Notes: generated by a model not told the origin, from the sequence alone. A DNA stretch of 64,000 nucleotides from Mesostigma viride (GCA_009746045.1 RPFO01000115.1:956734-1020733); one strand, 5' to 3'; shown: positions 42,701-57,700, counted from the stretch's first letter. Translations and numbers: made by a program.

Positions 42701-45700
42701 CGGCGTTCCAGGTGCGCGTGACGCTGCTGGCCCCCTTGAGCGGCGTGCTATCGGTGGAGATTGTCGACAACGGCGACGGAACGTACACGGCCTACTTCAC
42801 GCCCCCCTTTGTGGGGGAGTACCAGCTTACCGTGCGCGTCAACGGCGTGCTCATCAACACGCAGCAGTTCCGTGCCATCGAGCTACGGCCCTTCGCGCAG
42901 CTGTTCATTCTGGCGGGGCCGGGCCTGCAGGGAGGTCTCGCGGGCCGCCCGCTGACGTTCTACATCCTGCTCGAGCCCGGGTTTGTGTCGGACCTCGTTC
43001 CGGATCTGTTCTGGAACGAGACGCGTATCCCTGTTGCCCGCAACCCCGACAGCTTGCAGCTCACGGGCGTGGTCCCTGGCAACCTGACGCGGGTGGCGGG
43101 CACTTATACCGTCAACGGCACGATCCTGGGGGAGCACATCCGCAACTCGCCGGCGGACGTGATCGTGCGCCCCGGCCGCCCCTATTACAACTTCTCGCGG
43201 ATCATCCCTCCGGACGACCCTGTGTTCCTCGCGGGCGAGAGGATTATCATCCGCATGGTCCTGCTGGACGAGGTGGGCAACATCGCGCAGCCGTTCCCCG
43301 GGGAGGTCATCGTGACGTTCACCGGAAGTGAGGATGGAATCGTGCGATTTGGCGCCATTGAGCGTGACAGCGAGGGCTGGTACGCGGCCACCGTGCTGGG
43401 CCGCGTCCAGAACTACACCGTGGTCGGCACGCTGCTGGGTGCCACCCTGGCAGGGTCCGGGTTCCAGATCCAGGTGATCCCTGGGAACGCGTCGGCGGTC
43501 AACGCTCTCGTGCAAGGGTCGGGACTGTTGGATGCCATTGTTGGCACGCAGGTGGTCATCTACGTGCGCGCGTTTGACGCCTACTTCAACCCGGTCACGC
43601 GCTTTGACACCAACTACGTCAACGTGAGCCTGCACGTGGCGCCCAAGTTCCCCGGCTATGGCGTGGATGACCGCGACCTCCCCTTCGTCTTCAGGGATGA
43701 CGAGGGCCGGTGGGCGGTCGTGTTCACGCAGCAGTCGACCGGTCGGTTTGTGATCACGGTTACCATAGTGGATCGTGCGGGCGTGACGGATGTAAGGACG
43801 TACGAGGTGACCGTGTTTGCGGGCGAGGTGGCAACATTTGAGCTGGTGGAGCCGGTGGCCAATGGGACCGCCGGCGTGCGGGGCACGTTCGGCGTGCGGC
43901 TACTGGACGCTCTTGGGAACATTGTGTACACCCAGGTGGCCCTGTTCGAGGTCGAGATGGCCTCCCCGACCGAGCTGCTGACTGCGGGGCTGGGTATCGG
44001 GATCCAGACCAATGGCATCCCCTCCGACTTGGGCATCTACACGGTGGGCTACTTGACTATCGTCTCGGGCGTATACAACGTGGTCGTCTACGTGAACGGC
44101 ATCAACATCCCGCCCCGCGTCCCGCCGGCCTTGGTCCTTATCAAGCCAGCGGCCGCGAGCCCCATCACATCCACCGCCTCGGGTTCCGGCCTCCAGGACG
44201 CCGTCGTTGGGTCGGAGCTCGTCATCTATGTGGTCGCGCGCGATGAGTTTGGGAACCTGGTCACCGAGGACGACGGGTCGTTGTTCGTGTTGGTGCAGGC
44301 GGGGCTGAATGACACCGACCTGCTCCCGCTGGACATCTCGTTTGACTCGGCCACCAGCACGTACACGATTCGGTACACGGCCCCCACGCAGGTGGGCGCG
44401 CTCGTCGTGACCATTGGGTTTGGGAACGACACCACCGACGTGGGCAACTACCTGACAGGGTTCCCCCTCGTCGTCTTCCTCAAGGCGGGCGTGCCGGACC
44501 CGACGCGGTTCGAGGTCATCGGGCCCGGCTACATCGGCGCGCTGCCGTATCAGCGCGCGCACTTCTGGATCCTGCTCTATGACTCGTTCGGGAACCGCAT
44601 CCGGGAGGGTGGGTTTGACTTGGCGGCCGCGATCTGGGGCCGAGACCCCCGCATCCTGCTGGGGGATGTGGAAGTCGTGGATGGCCTCAATGGCCGTTAT
44701 GACGTCTACTACACGCTGACTGAGGAAGGCAACTACACGCTGGCGGCGTTCTTCGAGGGCGAGGTCATCCCTCGCTGGTTCCCCACCACGATCCTCATCA
44801 CCACGCAGATCGGCCCCTTCAGCACACTCAACACGCTCGCCGATTTCGAGGACGAGGTGGAGGCCGGCACGGCCAACCTCATCACCATCATCGCGGTGAG
44901 CGAGCGAGGCATCCAGATGAACGACAGCAGCGTGCCGACGGGCGGGTTCACCGTCACTTTTGCTGGCCCCCGCAACGTCTCGCGGGTCTATGCCGCGGAG
45001 CCCATGGGTGACGGCACGTGGACGCTAGTGTACAACGAGACAGTGGCAGGCGCGTTCCGTGTCGACATCACCACCACGGTCAACGGGACCAGGATCGGCC
45101 GACCGGGGCAGTTCCCCGCGCCCCTCTCTGTCTACCCCTCACGCACGGACGCGTCCAAGTCCTCCTACATCCGCGACTGGCCCCCCACCGCGCTCCCTGG
45201 CGTGGCCATCTCGGCCGAGATCCAGGCACGCGATCGTTTCGGGAACGACCAGATCTACGACCCGCGCCACGTGGCGCGCGACGACTGGCTCGTGGACGCG
45301 GCGCACCGGCTGCTGTCCCCCGTGGTCATCCGGGGCACCTCGCGCGTGCTCAGCCGAGCGGGCGGGACCAGCCTTGCCGTGCTCACGCTGGTGGTGGCAG
45401 GCACGTACGATGTGGCCGTGTCCCTGCTGGGTGTCCCGCTGGGCGATGGCCGGCCGAGCGTGGTCTCTGTAGGGTCGGGCAGCATCAATGGGAGCCTCAG
45501 CATCATTGAAGGTCTCCCCACAACGGTGGTCGCCGGCGTCAACTACACGTTCACCGTGCGCCCGGTGGACAGCTATGGCAACATCCTCACTGGCGATGTC
45601 GTCTGCGAGGTGCTCATCGTCCCGCTCGGCGGCGGGCCCCCCGTGAACACCACGAGCTGCCACCCGTCACCCGAGTGCCTGGACAATGACCCCAGCAATG

Positions 45701-48700
45701 ACGACGAGTGCCGGCTGGTGGTGGACTTTGTGATCACGGTGGTCGGCCAGTACAACGTGAGCGTGGTCATCAACGGCGTGGTCATCAACGGCGGCACCAT
45801 CAACGTCATCGCGGGCGAGCTGGATCCGTCCAAGTCGACCGCCAACGTTCCCAACTCGGCGTACGTGGGCGAGCCGTTCAACTTCACCATCATCGCGCGC
45901 GACGCGTACGGGAACCCCGTCACCACGGGCGGGGCCTCCGTCGGCATCACCGTCTTCGGCGACGACTTCATCGGCAAGGCGACCAGCATCGTGGACAACG
46001 GCGACGGCACCTACACGGTCACGGTGGTCGTGAACCAGCCTGGCATTGTGACCATCGAGGTGACCCTCAACGGGGGAGCCATCTCCGGTAGCCCGTTCCC
46101 CGTGAGCATCCTCTCCTCCCCCACGGATCCAGAGCTCTCGTACGCGATTGGTCTAGGCCTGGAGGAGACAGTGGCCGGCTACGTGTCCAGGTTCATCATC
46201 CAGGCGGTCGACGCGTCCGGAACCTTCACCACCCGCACCGACGACACGTTTGTCGTGGTGCTGTCGCCGTCCCAGGGCCAGCGGCGCCCGCCCGAGGTGT
46301 TCCCCGTCGCGAGCAACAACGACGGGTCGCACAACGCGTCGTACGTGACCTACATCCGCCCTCCGGATGACATCTACACCGTGCGCGTGTACCTGACAAC
46401 CGGGAATCGCAGCCGTGAGATCGGGAACAGCCCCTTCAGCGTGTTCTGGCTCCCTGGAGATGTCGACCCGGATGCCACCGAGATATCACCACTCTCCATC
46501 AACGCCACGGTGGGCGAGGACGCCATGTTCTCCATCCTCCCCCGCGACATATTCGGCAACACGGGCCGCTTCGACCTCAAGTTCCCCTCGCTCGCCGTCG
46601 ACGTGATCGCGACGGGGCCCCTCGAGGGTCCCGGCGAGGTGCCCCCCGAGATACGCGCGTATGCGTACAACCGGCAGCGTGGCGACTACTTCGGCTTCGT
46701 GCGCGCACACGCGTTCGGGACCTACGATGCCATGGTGACGGTCGATGGCATGGAGGTGCCCGACCACGTGACCATATTCCTGGCATCCGGCGCCAACGAC
46801 CCGGCCCACTTCATCGCGTATGGCGAAGGTATCACTGAGCGCGTGCTCGCGGGCGAGGACAGCCTCTACCGTGTCCAGCCGCGGGACGAGTTCGGCAACC
46901 CTTCAGCCGATAGCGGGCGGCTGACGGGCGTCATGCGGCTGGGCACGGTCATGCAGCTGCGGCTAGACCGCACGGGGAGCTACGAGACGGTACCCTTGGA
47001 CCGACCGCGCTACTCCTACAACACGGCGCTGGGGGTGTACGAGGCCACGTTTGTGGTGCTCCGCGTGGGTCTGCTTCAAACAGATATCGTCGTCGCGGGA
47101 ACCCGGGTGGAGGACTCGCCGTTTGAGCAGCCAGTGGTTGCTGGCCTGCCCGCCTTCTTCATGTCGGACTTGAGCGGTCCAGGTATCCTGGGCACGTTGC
47201 GCTTCGAGATTAGCACGTACTTCCTGACCGTGCGCGACCGGCTCCGCAACTTGTACTTGCGTCCGGTGCCGATCGATTTCCTGAACATCTTCTACGTGAA
47301 CGTGCAGTCGCCCAACATGTCGCGCGTGGAGTTCCTCCGCACGCCCGAGCCGGCCTGGAACGGCGACGGCACGTACACGCTCCAGTACCGCGTCATCCAC
47401 CCGACAATGCCCACCCTGCGCATCAACGTCCGCCTCATGGGTGACGACGTCAACCGGTCCCCGGCTACCGTCTCGGTGCGGGACATCAACGTGGGGCTGT
47501 CCGCGGAGAACAGCATCGCCTACGGCCCCGGCTTGTCCACCGCCCAAGTGGGCTCGCAGGCGATCTTCTGGGTCATCCTCGTCGACTTCAACCATGTCGC
47601 GTACGCAGAGAGCCAAGGCGACATTGTCCGGTTCCAGCTGTTCCCCGCGGGGGGGAACACCACTGAGGCGGCCTGGGTGATGTGTGCCGACAACCGTAAC
47701 GGCACGTACACTTGCCGCTACACGCCGACCTTTGTGGGCGACGCCACCATCATCGTCGACCTCATCGGGTACGGCACGCTCGGCGGCCCTGGCAACGACT
47801 ACAACGTGCTGCTCATGTCCGGCCCCACCGATCCCAGCAAGTCCCTGGTCACACTGGAGGGCACCTTTATCGCAGGCGACGGCATCCGTGCGGTCGTGGA
47901 CCTGAGGGACGCGGCGGGCAACCCGGTGGACTGCGCGGTTGCGGAGCGCGACGAGATCCAGGTGGCGGTCAGCGGGCCCGAGGTACTCGAGTACGAGCTC
48001 GTGCGGCAGCCGCTCATCTCCCCGGTGGATGGGCGGCAGGTGTGCCGGCTGGTCATCACGTTCACGCCGGAGCTCATGGGGGATTACTACCTCGAGGTCC
48101 GCGTGCGCAACGACCTCACGAACGGCTCGTTTGTGGCCATCAACGGCACCGTGCACTTCCGCGTGTTTCCCGACGACTATGTGTTGGATCGGACGGTCGT
48201 GGGTGGGCAGCTGGCGGAGACGTATGCGGGCGTGGACACCTATTTCTACGTCCGACTGTTTGACCGATTCGGCAACCCGATCCTCTTCCCCCTCCAGAAC
48301 AACGGGAGCCCGATCAACGTCACGGGTGTCCTGGTGGCGCTCGATGGGTCAGGCATGCGCATCATTTTGGACCAGCAGATAGCGTGGGATGACGCCCGCG
48401 GTGAGTGGGTCGGCATGTACAACGCGCCCTACGCGGGCAGCTGGATTGTCATCGTGTATGTCGACGGCCAGCGGGTTACGATACCAGGCTACATCGAGAC
48501 GCTCGTGTTTGCGCTCCTGATCGACCCTCACAAGAGCGAGGTGTTTGGCAACGGCGTCGCCGCGGACACGGGGCTGACCGTCGGGTACCCGATCAACGTG
48601 ACCATCATCGCGCGCGACGCCAACGGGGACCAGCTGTCCTTTGGTGGGAACTTGTTCGAGGTGTACGCACGGCCGATGATGGGAGGGGGGGCGGTGGGCA

Positions 48701-51700
48701 CATCAGACCGCCCCTGGCTACGTGTGGACCGCATCGTCGACAACGACGATGGCACGTACCAGGTCATCTACACGCCAGGTGGCACCGGCTCGTACGACAT
48801 CGTCGTCCGATGGAACCGCTTGGCTGTGGCGGATGCCCCCTATCGTGTCAGGTTCACTCCCGGTGAGACGGACGCCAGCAGGTCAGAGGCGTACGGTGGC
48901 GGCCTTGTAGGTGGCATGGCAGGGGTCGACCAAGACGTGCTCGTGCTCGCGCGCGATATGTTCGGGAGCGTGAAGCTGGACGGTCGGGACTTGTTCGACT
49001 ACTTCATTGTGGGCACGCGCAGCGAGGTGCTCGAGGGCGTGATGAATCTGGTCCAGCTCACAGGTGAGTACGCGACGCACTACCTCTTCAACAAGACGGG
49101 CAACGTGCACGTGGACATCACGCTGCGTGGCCGCCGCGTGAGCCCGGACACGATTCCAGCGATGGCACACATCACGCCCGCGGGGGTCAACTCGACCCTC
49201 TCGTCCATCGAGGGGGCTGGGTTGACCCGCGCGGTCGCCGGCGTGACCCAGCGCCTGAGCATCCGCGCAAGAGACCGATTCAACAATTCGCTGGCGTCTG
49301 ACACGGCCACCTTCAAGTTTGTCATCATGAGCCCTGAGGCGGGGGCCGTGCGCTCGCTGGAGCCAGCATACGTCACGCAGGGCGTGTACAACATCCGCTA
49401 CAGCCTGGACCAGGCGGCGGACGACTACGTGACGGAGACTAGTGTCCTGAACGAGATCCTGGGGGGCGGCGGCGGGCGTACCGAGCTCGTTGTCACCCCT
49501 GCCGCACCCTCGGCGGCCCAGTCCTCCGTCATCGGCTTTGTCCTCCAGCGCTTTGCTGTGGGCCAGCCGCAGGGGTTCTCGGTATCCGTGGCCGACGCGT
49601 TCGGCAACGTTCGTGCGGTACCGGCCGACGTCACGCCGCAGCGCCTCACGTTGACACTTTCCCCTGCCAACGGCGATCCGCCCCGCGCCCTGCCCGTCAC
49701 CATCTCCTTCTCCCAGGGCACACACACGGTGGCCTTCAATGCCACGCAAGCGGGCGTGCTGCGACTGGCCATTGCGGTCGGGCCTGAGCCCTCCGACGTG
49801 ATCCTGACCGGAAATGGGCGCCCCTTCCAGGCCACGGTGGTCCCTGGAGACGCCGACCCGGCAAACTTCTTGGTGCTGGGCCAGGGGGCGGTGGCTGCGG
49901 CCAGTGGCGTCCCGGCCTTGCTCGAGGTCCTCCCTCGCGACGCGTTCGGGAACCCGATCACCACCAGTCTCGGGCCGCAGGCCGTGCGCGTTGAGTTCAG
50001 CGAGGTGGAGGTGGTCGGGGGCGGGCCCCCCACCAACCTGACCATCCCTGCCACGGTGACCGCCCTCTTTGATGCCACCACGGGGCGCTACCTGGCATCC
50101 TTTGTGCCGTCTGCGGCGCCTGCGGGCTACCCGACGTCACCGTACCTGCTGCGGGCCACCGCACGGTTCAACGGCGTCCCTGCGGGCGTGCCCGTGATCA
50201 CCAGGGTGTACCCTGCGGTGGGTCCCGTGGATGCGGAGCAGAGCGTGGTGCTTGACGGGCGGCAGCAGCCACTGGAGGACGCGCAGGTGGTCGGCTCGCC
50301 AGTGGGGTCGCCCACGCTCTTCTACGTGCAGGCGCGCGACGCCAATGGCGTGAACGTGCGGACGGGGACGAACTATTCTGTTTCCGTCACCGTACCATCT
50401 GCGCCCCCTGGCAGCGTCATGGAGGTCACCCCTGCCACGCAGGGACTAACGGCGGTCCGGCTCTCGGTGCCGTCTGTGGGCCGCTTCCGAGTCCGCGTGG
50501 CCATTGGGGGCATTCTCCTGCCCGACCAGTTCACGCTCGTCGTGCCACCTGGCACCGCCGACCCCTCACAGACGCAAGTAGAGAACGTGAGGGATGCGGT
50601 CGCCGGCGCCTTCTCCCCCGCGTTCACTATAACCTCGGTCGATGCGCTTGGGAACCAGGCCACGTACAGTGACCTGGCGGGCCCCGACCCGTACCTCGTG
50701 CGGCTGCATGAGGTGGGCGAGAACGACGCGCTGGGGGCGGTCGCGTACAGCGTGCCTCTGGTGGATAACCACGACGGCAGCTACAGCGGCCGCTACTTCA
50801 CCAGGAAGGCGGGCCGGTACGTCCTCCAGGTGTCCCTCCAGGGTGTAGCGCAGCGGTTCCCCGTGACGGTCTCCCCGGCTGCGTTCTTCGGGCCTACGTC
50901 CAATGCAGTGGGGGTGCCAGACGCCGTCTCCGCGGGCGTGCCGTCCCTGTTTATGCTGGAACCGCGCGACGCGTTCACCAACCTGTACACGCGCCCCGAC
51001 CTGCTCTTCTTCGTGCGCCTCGTGGACAGCTTTACGTCGCCAATCGTGCGCACGGTGGTCCCCCGCGTGGTGGTCACCGCTGGGTCCCGGTACGCAGCAC
51101 CCTTCACGCTCAGCTACGCGGGCATCTACGCGGTGGGCGTGATCGAGATTCTGTCGACAGAAACCGTCCCGACCCCCTTCAACATCACCAACGTGCCGGG
51201 GCAGGTCAACGCGACACGCTCCGTGATCGCTGGCTTGACGGATGCCAGCGCGGGCGAGGCGAGGACGTTCGCGGTGGAGCCCCGCGACGCTTTCGGGAAC
51301 GCCATCCCATTGACAGCTGTCAGCGTATCGGTGCGCATCGAGGGGGTGAGCGCGACCGCGGACCGCTCAGTGCCATCCTCCATCACCAGGGCGCCCAATG
51401 GGGACAGTTTTGTGGTCTCGTTTGTGGCCCAGGGCACGGGCATGTACGTGGTGTCGGTGATTCTGGACGGCGTCACGCTGCCGGAGCGCCGATTCGCCCG
51501 CATCCCACGCCCACCCCCTGTCCTTGATGACGCACAGATCACCGACTCGTTGGACGAGATCGTGTTGCTGTTTGACGAGGACACCAACCGGGGCGGCATG
51601 GGTGACGCCCAGTTTGACTGCGCGGCCGTGCTGTCGGCCGTGACCGTGTCCATCCTGGGCTCCGACCCGCTGTGCACGTGGGAGACGCCAGCGCGGCTGG

Positions 51701-54700
51701 TGATCCGCTCCGGCTACGCGGCGAGTTTCCTGCCGCGGCTTCTCACGACGGCGCAGAACGTGGACCAGGGCCGCGTGCGTCTGAGGGACGGCGCTGTGGC
51801 CGCCCCCTTGGGCAACTCGCTCACGTCGCGCGGATCCACAGGTATCGACTTCCCCGCCAACCCGGACTTCCCGAACGTGGTCGCCACCGCGCCGTCCATT
51901 GTGGGCGCGTGTGACGGGTTGGATATCCGGGTGAGCATGTTGGACCGCATGGGCCGGGTCGTGCGCACGCGCGTGCGCGTGTTTGGCACGGGGGCCACGG
52001 TGCCGCTGCTGGGCCGGTTCCTGGAGCAGATCGACCCACGCACGGCCCACATCCGCGTGCCGCCGGACCTGCTGGAGCCGGGGGAGACGTTCCAGGTGGG
52101 TGCGGGGGTGGGTGAAGGGTGGTGTATAGCGTGGCAGAGCGAGTGACAGGGTGGGAGGGTTTGATGGAATCGTAGGAAGACATCACGGGGCATGTCATGG
52201 TCGAGGATGGGAGGATGGGGGGGCGGATGATGTGTGGCATGGCCAGGCAGGCGAGAGGGGGGAGATGAGAGAGTTGGACTTGGAAGTAAGCATGGGGGGA
52301 CAGGGCATGGTAGGCGATGCAGGGTTGTGAAATCATGATGGTGGGCCAGGGCAGGGCGGGGCGGGGCAGGCGGGGCAGGCGGGGCGGGGCGGGGCGGGGA
52401 AGGGAAGGGTTCACTGTAGGGTTGGGTTGGGTACCATTGAAGCCCTACCGGTGTCAGTATCGGTACTGACCTCAGGCATCAGTATCGGTACCGGGTATTT
52501 TGCAGCGACCGTTGTAGCCGTGATGGCCTTATGTAGCACCTCGAGTAATAGCTACAAGTATCTACTAGCACCAGCTACAAAGTTGTCTCACTTACTAGTA
52601 GGCTGGTACATGGCAAATCGATGACAAAATGAGGGCAGTTCCTCGGGCTGCCACTTGGCATGCGTTGCCACATGCTGGGCTGGCACCTGAGGCCTGGGAC
52701 TCGCGAAGGTTCCGCACAGGTCTCGAGGCGCCGCACCAAGACCTGACCGGTACCTGACCAGTGCCAGAGTACCTTGGGTACCAACGAAATGACTACGGTA
52801 CCGGCACGGGTGCTTGGGCCTCCCTCTCGGTACGGGTATCGGAACTAGCGGTACCCGAGGTTGGGTACTCCCGCGGGACATGACCCAACCCTAGTGCACA
52901 GGGATGGGGTGACTGAGGGAGACACGGGGCACAGGTCATGGGGGCAAGGCAGGGTAGCCGACGGGGTACCTGGAACGGGCAGCAGTGTGCCTTGGGGGCT
53001 AAGTAGCAGCCGTTGAAAAGCTTCCCCATGGGTGTATGTGAGGACAGGCGATGTGTTTTCTGGGTTAGATGGATCTGCCCCCGCCCCGTCCTTCTTTTCG
53101 TTGACCTGGTTGTACCTCGCGTCAGCGTCGCCATCACCAGCATTGACCCATCCTCGCGCCTTCCCACTACCTTCTTCCCTCTCTCGCTTTGTTCCCTTAC
53201 CCGTGTTCTGACCCGTGCTGCCCGTTGGATGATGGCTGTTTTGCCCCGCCTTTTCTTCTGCGCCACTTCCCCAACGTTTCCCCCCCTCCCCCAACCCCTC
53301 AGTTTGAGTGGCAGCAGCGCAACTACCTCAACCGGCAGAGCGAGAGCCGCTTCAACGTGGCCCAGAGCCGCCTGCCCCTCCCCACGGTGAGCATCGAGGA
53401 AGGGGCCGGGCGCACGCTGGACCACCGCGCGGACGCGGTTCGGCTGGAGGCCACAGTGACCCTCCCGTCCCCCGCGTGCCTGCCGCAAGGGTTCCTCCAG
53501 GACTTTGCCTCCGACGGCGTCTTCTTGAACTGGGTGCAGCAAGAGGGCCGGCCGCTCAACTTCAGCGTGACCTCGCTCGACATCACCCGCGAGTCGCTCC
53601 AGCTGGCCATCCCCCCTCGCTCGATGATCTTCCAGCGGGGCTACGAGTACCGCCTCAGGGTCTACCCGTCGTCCAACTTTGGCCTGGCCACATCCGATGT
53701 CGTCCCTCTCCGCGTGTCCACCACGCGGCTGTCTCTCGAGATGGATGGTGGCGTGACCCGCTACTTGAGGTCCAACCAGCCGCTGCTCATGTCCGCCGTC
53801 GCCTACGACCCAGACGCCTCCATCGACCTCATCCTTCGCGAGCTGCGCTTCCTATTCACGTGGTCCTGCCAACGCGTTGACTACGTGGGCGGGCCGGTGA
53901 CACCTGGGACCACACCGTGCTTCGCTGACCCCTCAGGGATCCTATTCACCAACAACGACACGATCATAATTCCAGCGTATGCGCTCACGCCAGGCGTGTA
54001 CCGGTTCACCGTGCGAGCGGGCAAGGAGCCTGTGCGGCTCGTGGAGGGGCGCCAGCTGGTGGCCACGCAGGACGTGGCCATCCTCGGCGAGCGGCCGAGC
54101 GTGTGGCTGCACCGCCGCATGGAGGCGACCGACCCGGAGCTGAACTATGTGAGGGACACGGTGCTGGAGTGCTACACCGATGCCGCTGGGTTTGTGGGTG
54201 CCAACGCAACGTTTGCGTGGTACCAGATCGACCCGCCGCACGCGCGGGAACGGCTGGTTACGCCGCTAGGTGGGTGCGCGTGGACGGGCGGTGTGTGTGT
54301 GTGGGGGGGGGGGGGGGGGGGGGGGGGGGGGATCTTTACGGGCCGAGACGTTGTCTCTCCTGTGGGATAATGGGGATATGCTTCAACTAGGTGCAATAGA
54401 CGTGGCCTTTGGAACTGATAGCGGCTGCAGTGATCCATTGCAAGCCGTGTGATGGAGGCTGACAGCGGGACGGCGATGTGTTTGCTCTGCTGACCTTGTG
54501 TTGTCCTCAGTAGAGCACGGTTGTGTTCTTCCACGGACCATGTTGGTTTTCCAGCGCTCTGTGCTTGAAAATTCATTCTTTCTCCCTTCCTTTTCCCCCC
54601 CACTTGCGCACACACTTTCTGCCCCCCCCCCCCTCCTTTTCACCCACTCTCCCACCGCCCTTGCGCAGACAACCAGGACTACCTGTTCGTGCCCAACGAG

Positions 54701-57700
54701 CTGCTAGCCCAAGAGGCAGCCTTCCACTTTGAGTGCGAGGTCACGACTGTCACGTCGACCGGCACTCGCCAGGAGGGCAGCGCGGTCTACACGCTGGTGG
54801 GCAACACCCCCCCAACCTCAGGATATGCGACAGTGTCCCCCTTGCGGGGCCGCGAGTTTGTCGACGAGTTCCTCATCTCGGCGCGCGACTGGGTGGACGA
54901 TAAACGCGACCTGCCGCTGCGCTACGCGTTCTTCGCCACGCATACCAGCGGGGGCAACGGGACCGTGCTATTGGCCGAGGGGGCCAGCCCCTGGGTGTCC
55001 ACGCCGCTGCCAGCTGGCACGCTCATCCTGTCAATTTCCATCCGGGACCGGCGCGGGGCGGAGACTCTCGTGGTCCTCCCCGATACTGTCATCGTCACGC
55101 AGCTGGGAACGATTGAGGGGATGCGCCGGCGCCGGGGGCTGCTGCAGGCGCTGCCGCCGCCGTCACCGGGTGACCAATGGGGCGGCGGGGTTGTGTGGGA
55201 TGATGGTTTAGGAGCTGTCGGAGACGAGGCGATGGGATTCCCCGATGACGGCCTGATGGCGATTGATGAGCCGGCCCAGGATGGGCTGCAAGCCGCGGCC
55301 CGCGCGGTGGTCGGTGACAAGGGGGTGGCGATCGCTGGTGGTTTGGCACAGTACGGGAGTGATGGCGGTTCCCCTGCACGCATGTTTGCGCGCGCGGCCA
55401 CCACGCCGCTGTCCCCGGATGCCGCCGCTGCAGCGCTTGCGCTTGTCCAGACGCGGTATGCGCAGCTCGTGCGGGTCAAGCGCACGGACCAGGCCACCAC
55501 GTTCATGCACGCATGGGCTGAGGCGTATGGAGGATGGGACGACACCGCTGGGGGCACTTACGGCCCCGGTGGTGGCGACGGTGTGCTTGGTTGCAATGGG
55601 TCACAGCCGCTGCTACGTTTGGCCAAGGACCTGCTCATGGAGGGTGCGTGGGCGCTCGACGGGGTCACCTGGCCCGACAGTTACGAGGCGAGCCAGCTGG
55701 TGTGCGCACTGGCCAGGGTTACGGCGGGCAGCAGTGCGGAGATGAGCGCGGGCTCGTGGCGGCGGGCGGTCGTGTTGGCGCAGGAGAAGCGGCTCACGCG
55801 CATGACGGGGGAGGTGCCGGACCTGTATCTGCTGGACAACTCGCCGGATGTAAGCAGCTTTTTCTGTCTTGTGACATCCCCTTTTTGTCAACTGTCGTTT
55901 CTTTTATCATCAGCAAAGTCCCCAGCAATGCCGTAGTTGTTCATGTTTGTTTAGTTTTCTGTGGGATGGATGGGCCCATTGTTCTCTGGGTGGCCATGCC
56001 TTGGTCGCAAAGTGATTAATGGAATCCATATTTAAACATTCGCGTGTATGGAAGTGTACTGGCTGTCATGGGCCCTGTGGGTTATTAAGAGCTGGCTGCG
56101 ACGCTGGGTGGGCACGCGGGTGGGTTCGCAGGCGGGCAGGCTTGAGCATGTTCTTTACTATATATGTTGGCCCGCCCCGCTGCAACTTGTGTTTGGTTTG
56201 TGACCGTCCAAACGCAATGCCCAAATGGAAGTTTTGTTTGTCCACATATTCCTGACGATCCCCTAGTTTGCCAGCATGCCTGAACCTGACACCAATACAT
56301 AGCCGTCGCTCTCCCTTCTGCCCTTCTTATGCTGACACCCTCTGGTCACCTTCACTCCCTACTTAACCGTCGTTCTCCCCTGCCCCGGCTCTCCTACCCA
56401 ACCTTACACCCCATTGTGGTGACTTGCAGTGCTTTGCGGACACAATGAGTGCGACCACGGAGGCGGTGGAGAGCCGGTGCCGGTCGTCGGACGATAGCCT
56501 GCTCCCTGGCCGCGACGACACGTCCATGGGTGACGTGTGGGACATGATGTTCCAGCTGTCCGAGGCCCTGCTCACGTGGGCCAAGAAGGGCCAGCCGCCG
56601 CGCGTGGTGGAGCGCGCGTGGATCCGCATCGTGGCCGAGAAAGGTGAGGGGGGGCGCCATGTGACGTGTGGCGAGGTGGCAGCGCTGGCCGAAAGGGCAG
56701 GGCGGATGGGGAAGGGTGGGGAAGGCAGTTCTGCCTACCTAAAGAATGCTGGCATGTAAGCCAAGCAGAGTTGTTGGGTGTGCCGGCCTACTTCCTGGTG
56801 GGGACTTCTGTTGCTCTGGATTCAATTCATGTCGAAGTGCTCTATGGTATAGTAGGGTCTTGCGTACCTGAAGGGTCAGGACAAACATCCAGCGTGGTTG
56901 AAGTTGGCGACCTGGTGGTGATAGATAAGCGCTCGAGTAGGCGCCCCCCGCACGACTTAGCTTGTACTAGTTTTCCAAGAAAGCAGGTGCAGGTCTCTCG
57001 CAGGCCTGGACTCATGCACACCGTGTGCTCCTGGTCGTGTCTCCGTCTTACCCGGATCTCCTCCCACACCCCGCGTCGGTGCTGTATGGAATCCCCGGCT
57101 GCAGTCGCGATGGACAATCTGACGTCCGTCCCCGACTTCAACGCCACCATCTTCAACGCGACCGCGTCGCTGCACATCACGGACCGCAACGTGCCGCACG
57201 GGGCGGACGTGGATGCCAGCCTCTATTCGTTCAACGGGCTCAACCCGCGCCCCAACGTGCAGGAGAGGTGGGTGCACCCTACAGTACCCGGGCTGTCAGT
57301 TTGTGGGCTGTGGATTCGTGGGCTTGTTGCACTGGCTGTGTGCCCCCTAGCCCATGTTAGTGGCTCATTGCTTGTTGCCACCCTTACTGCGCAAGGGGAC
57401 CTTTCCTGCTAATTAGACACTTAGCAGTGTCCCTGCATGCCGTCCAGGGCATAGCCCATGTTAGTGGCTCATTGCTTGTTGCCACCCTTACTGCGCAAGG
57501 GGACCTTTCCTGCTAATTAGACACTTAGCAGTGTCCCTGCATGCCGTCCAGGGCATCCTCTTGGGCATCCGCAAGGCATGGGAACGTTGGGCGGACGTCT
57601 TTTTTTTTATGACCGTATTGTAGTAGACTCTTGATTCTGGCGGGGCTGGTCCCCTCCCTGGCGATGTCGTTCCCTCCCTGCAGGCGCATCGTGGGCACAC

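Larger units (their letters stand above)
51540..56643 (+). other. REJ-like region of the giant protein
   Basis: Starts with an Ig/filamin-like strand set and APSIVGACDGLDIRVS, typical of the start of the receptor-for-egg-jelly module, and continues across four exons. Recognisable pieces are PTVSIEEGAGRTLDHRADAVRLEA, the LRFLFTWSC segment and ISARDWVDD with RYAFFA. The C-terminal helical part (LLRLAKDLLMEGAWALDG, DVWDMMFQLSEALLTWA) resembles the region before a GAIN domain, but I see no GPS cleavage motif. Confidence 0.55.

Noticed and set aside
46963-48156. 397-codon minus-strand frame within the giant gene
   Set aside because: High GC keeps antisense frames open. The composition is Arg/His/Val-rich and without domains, while the sense strand carries clear filamin-type repeats.
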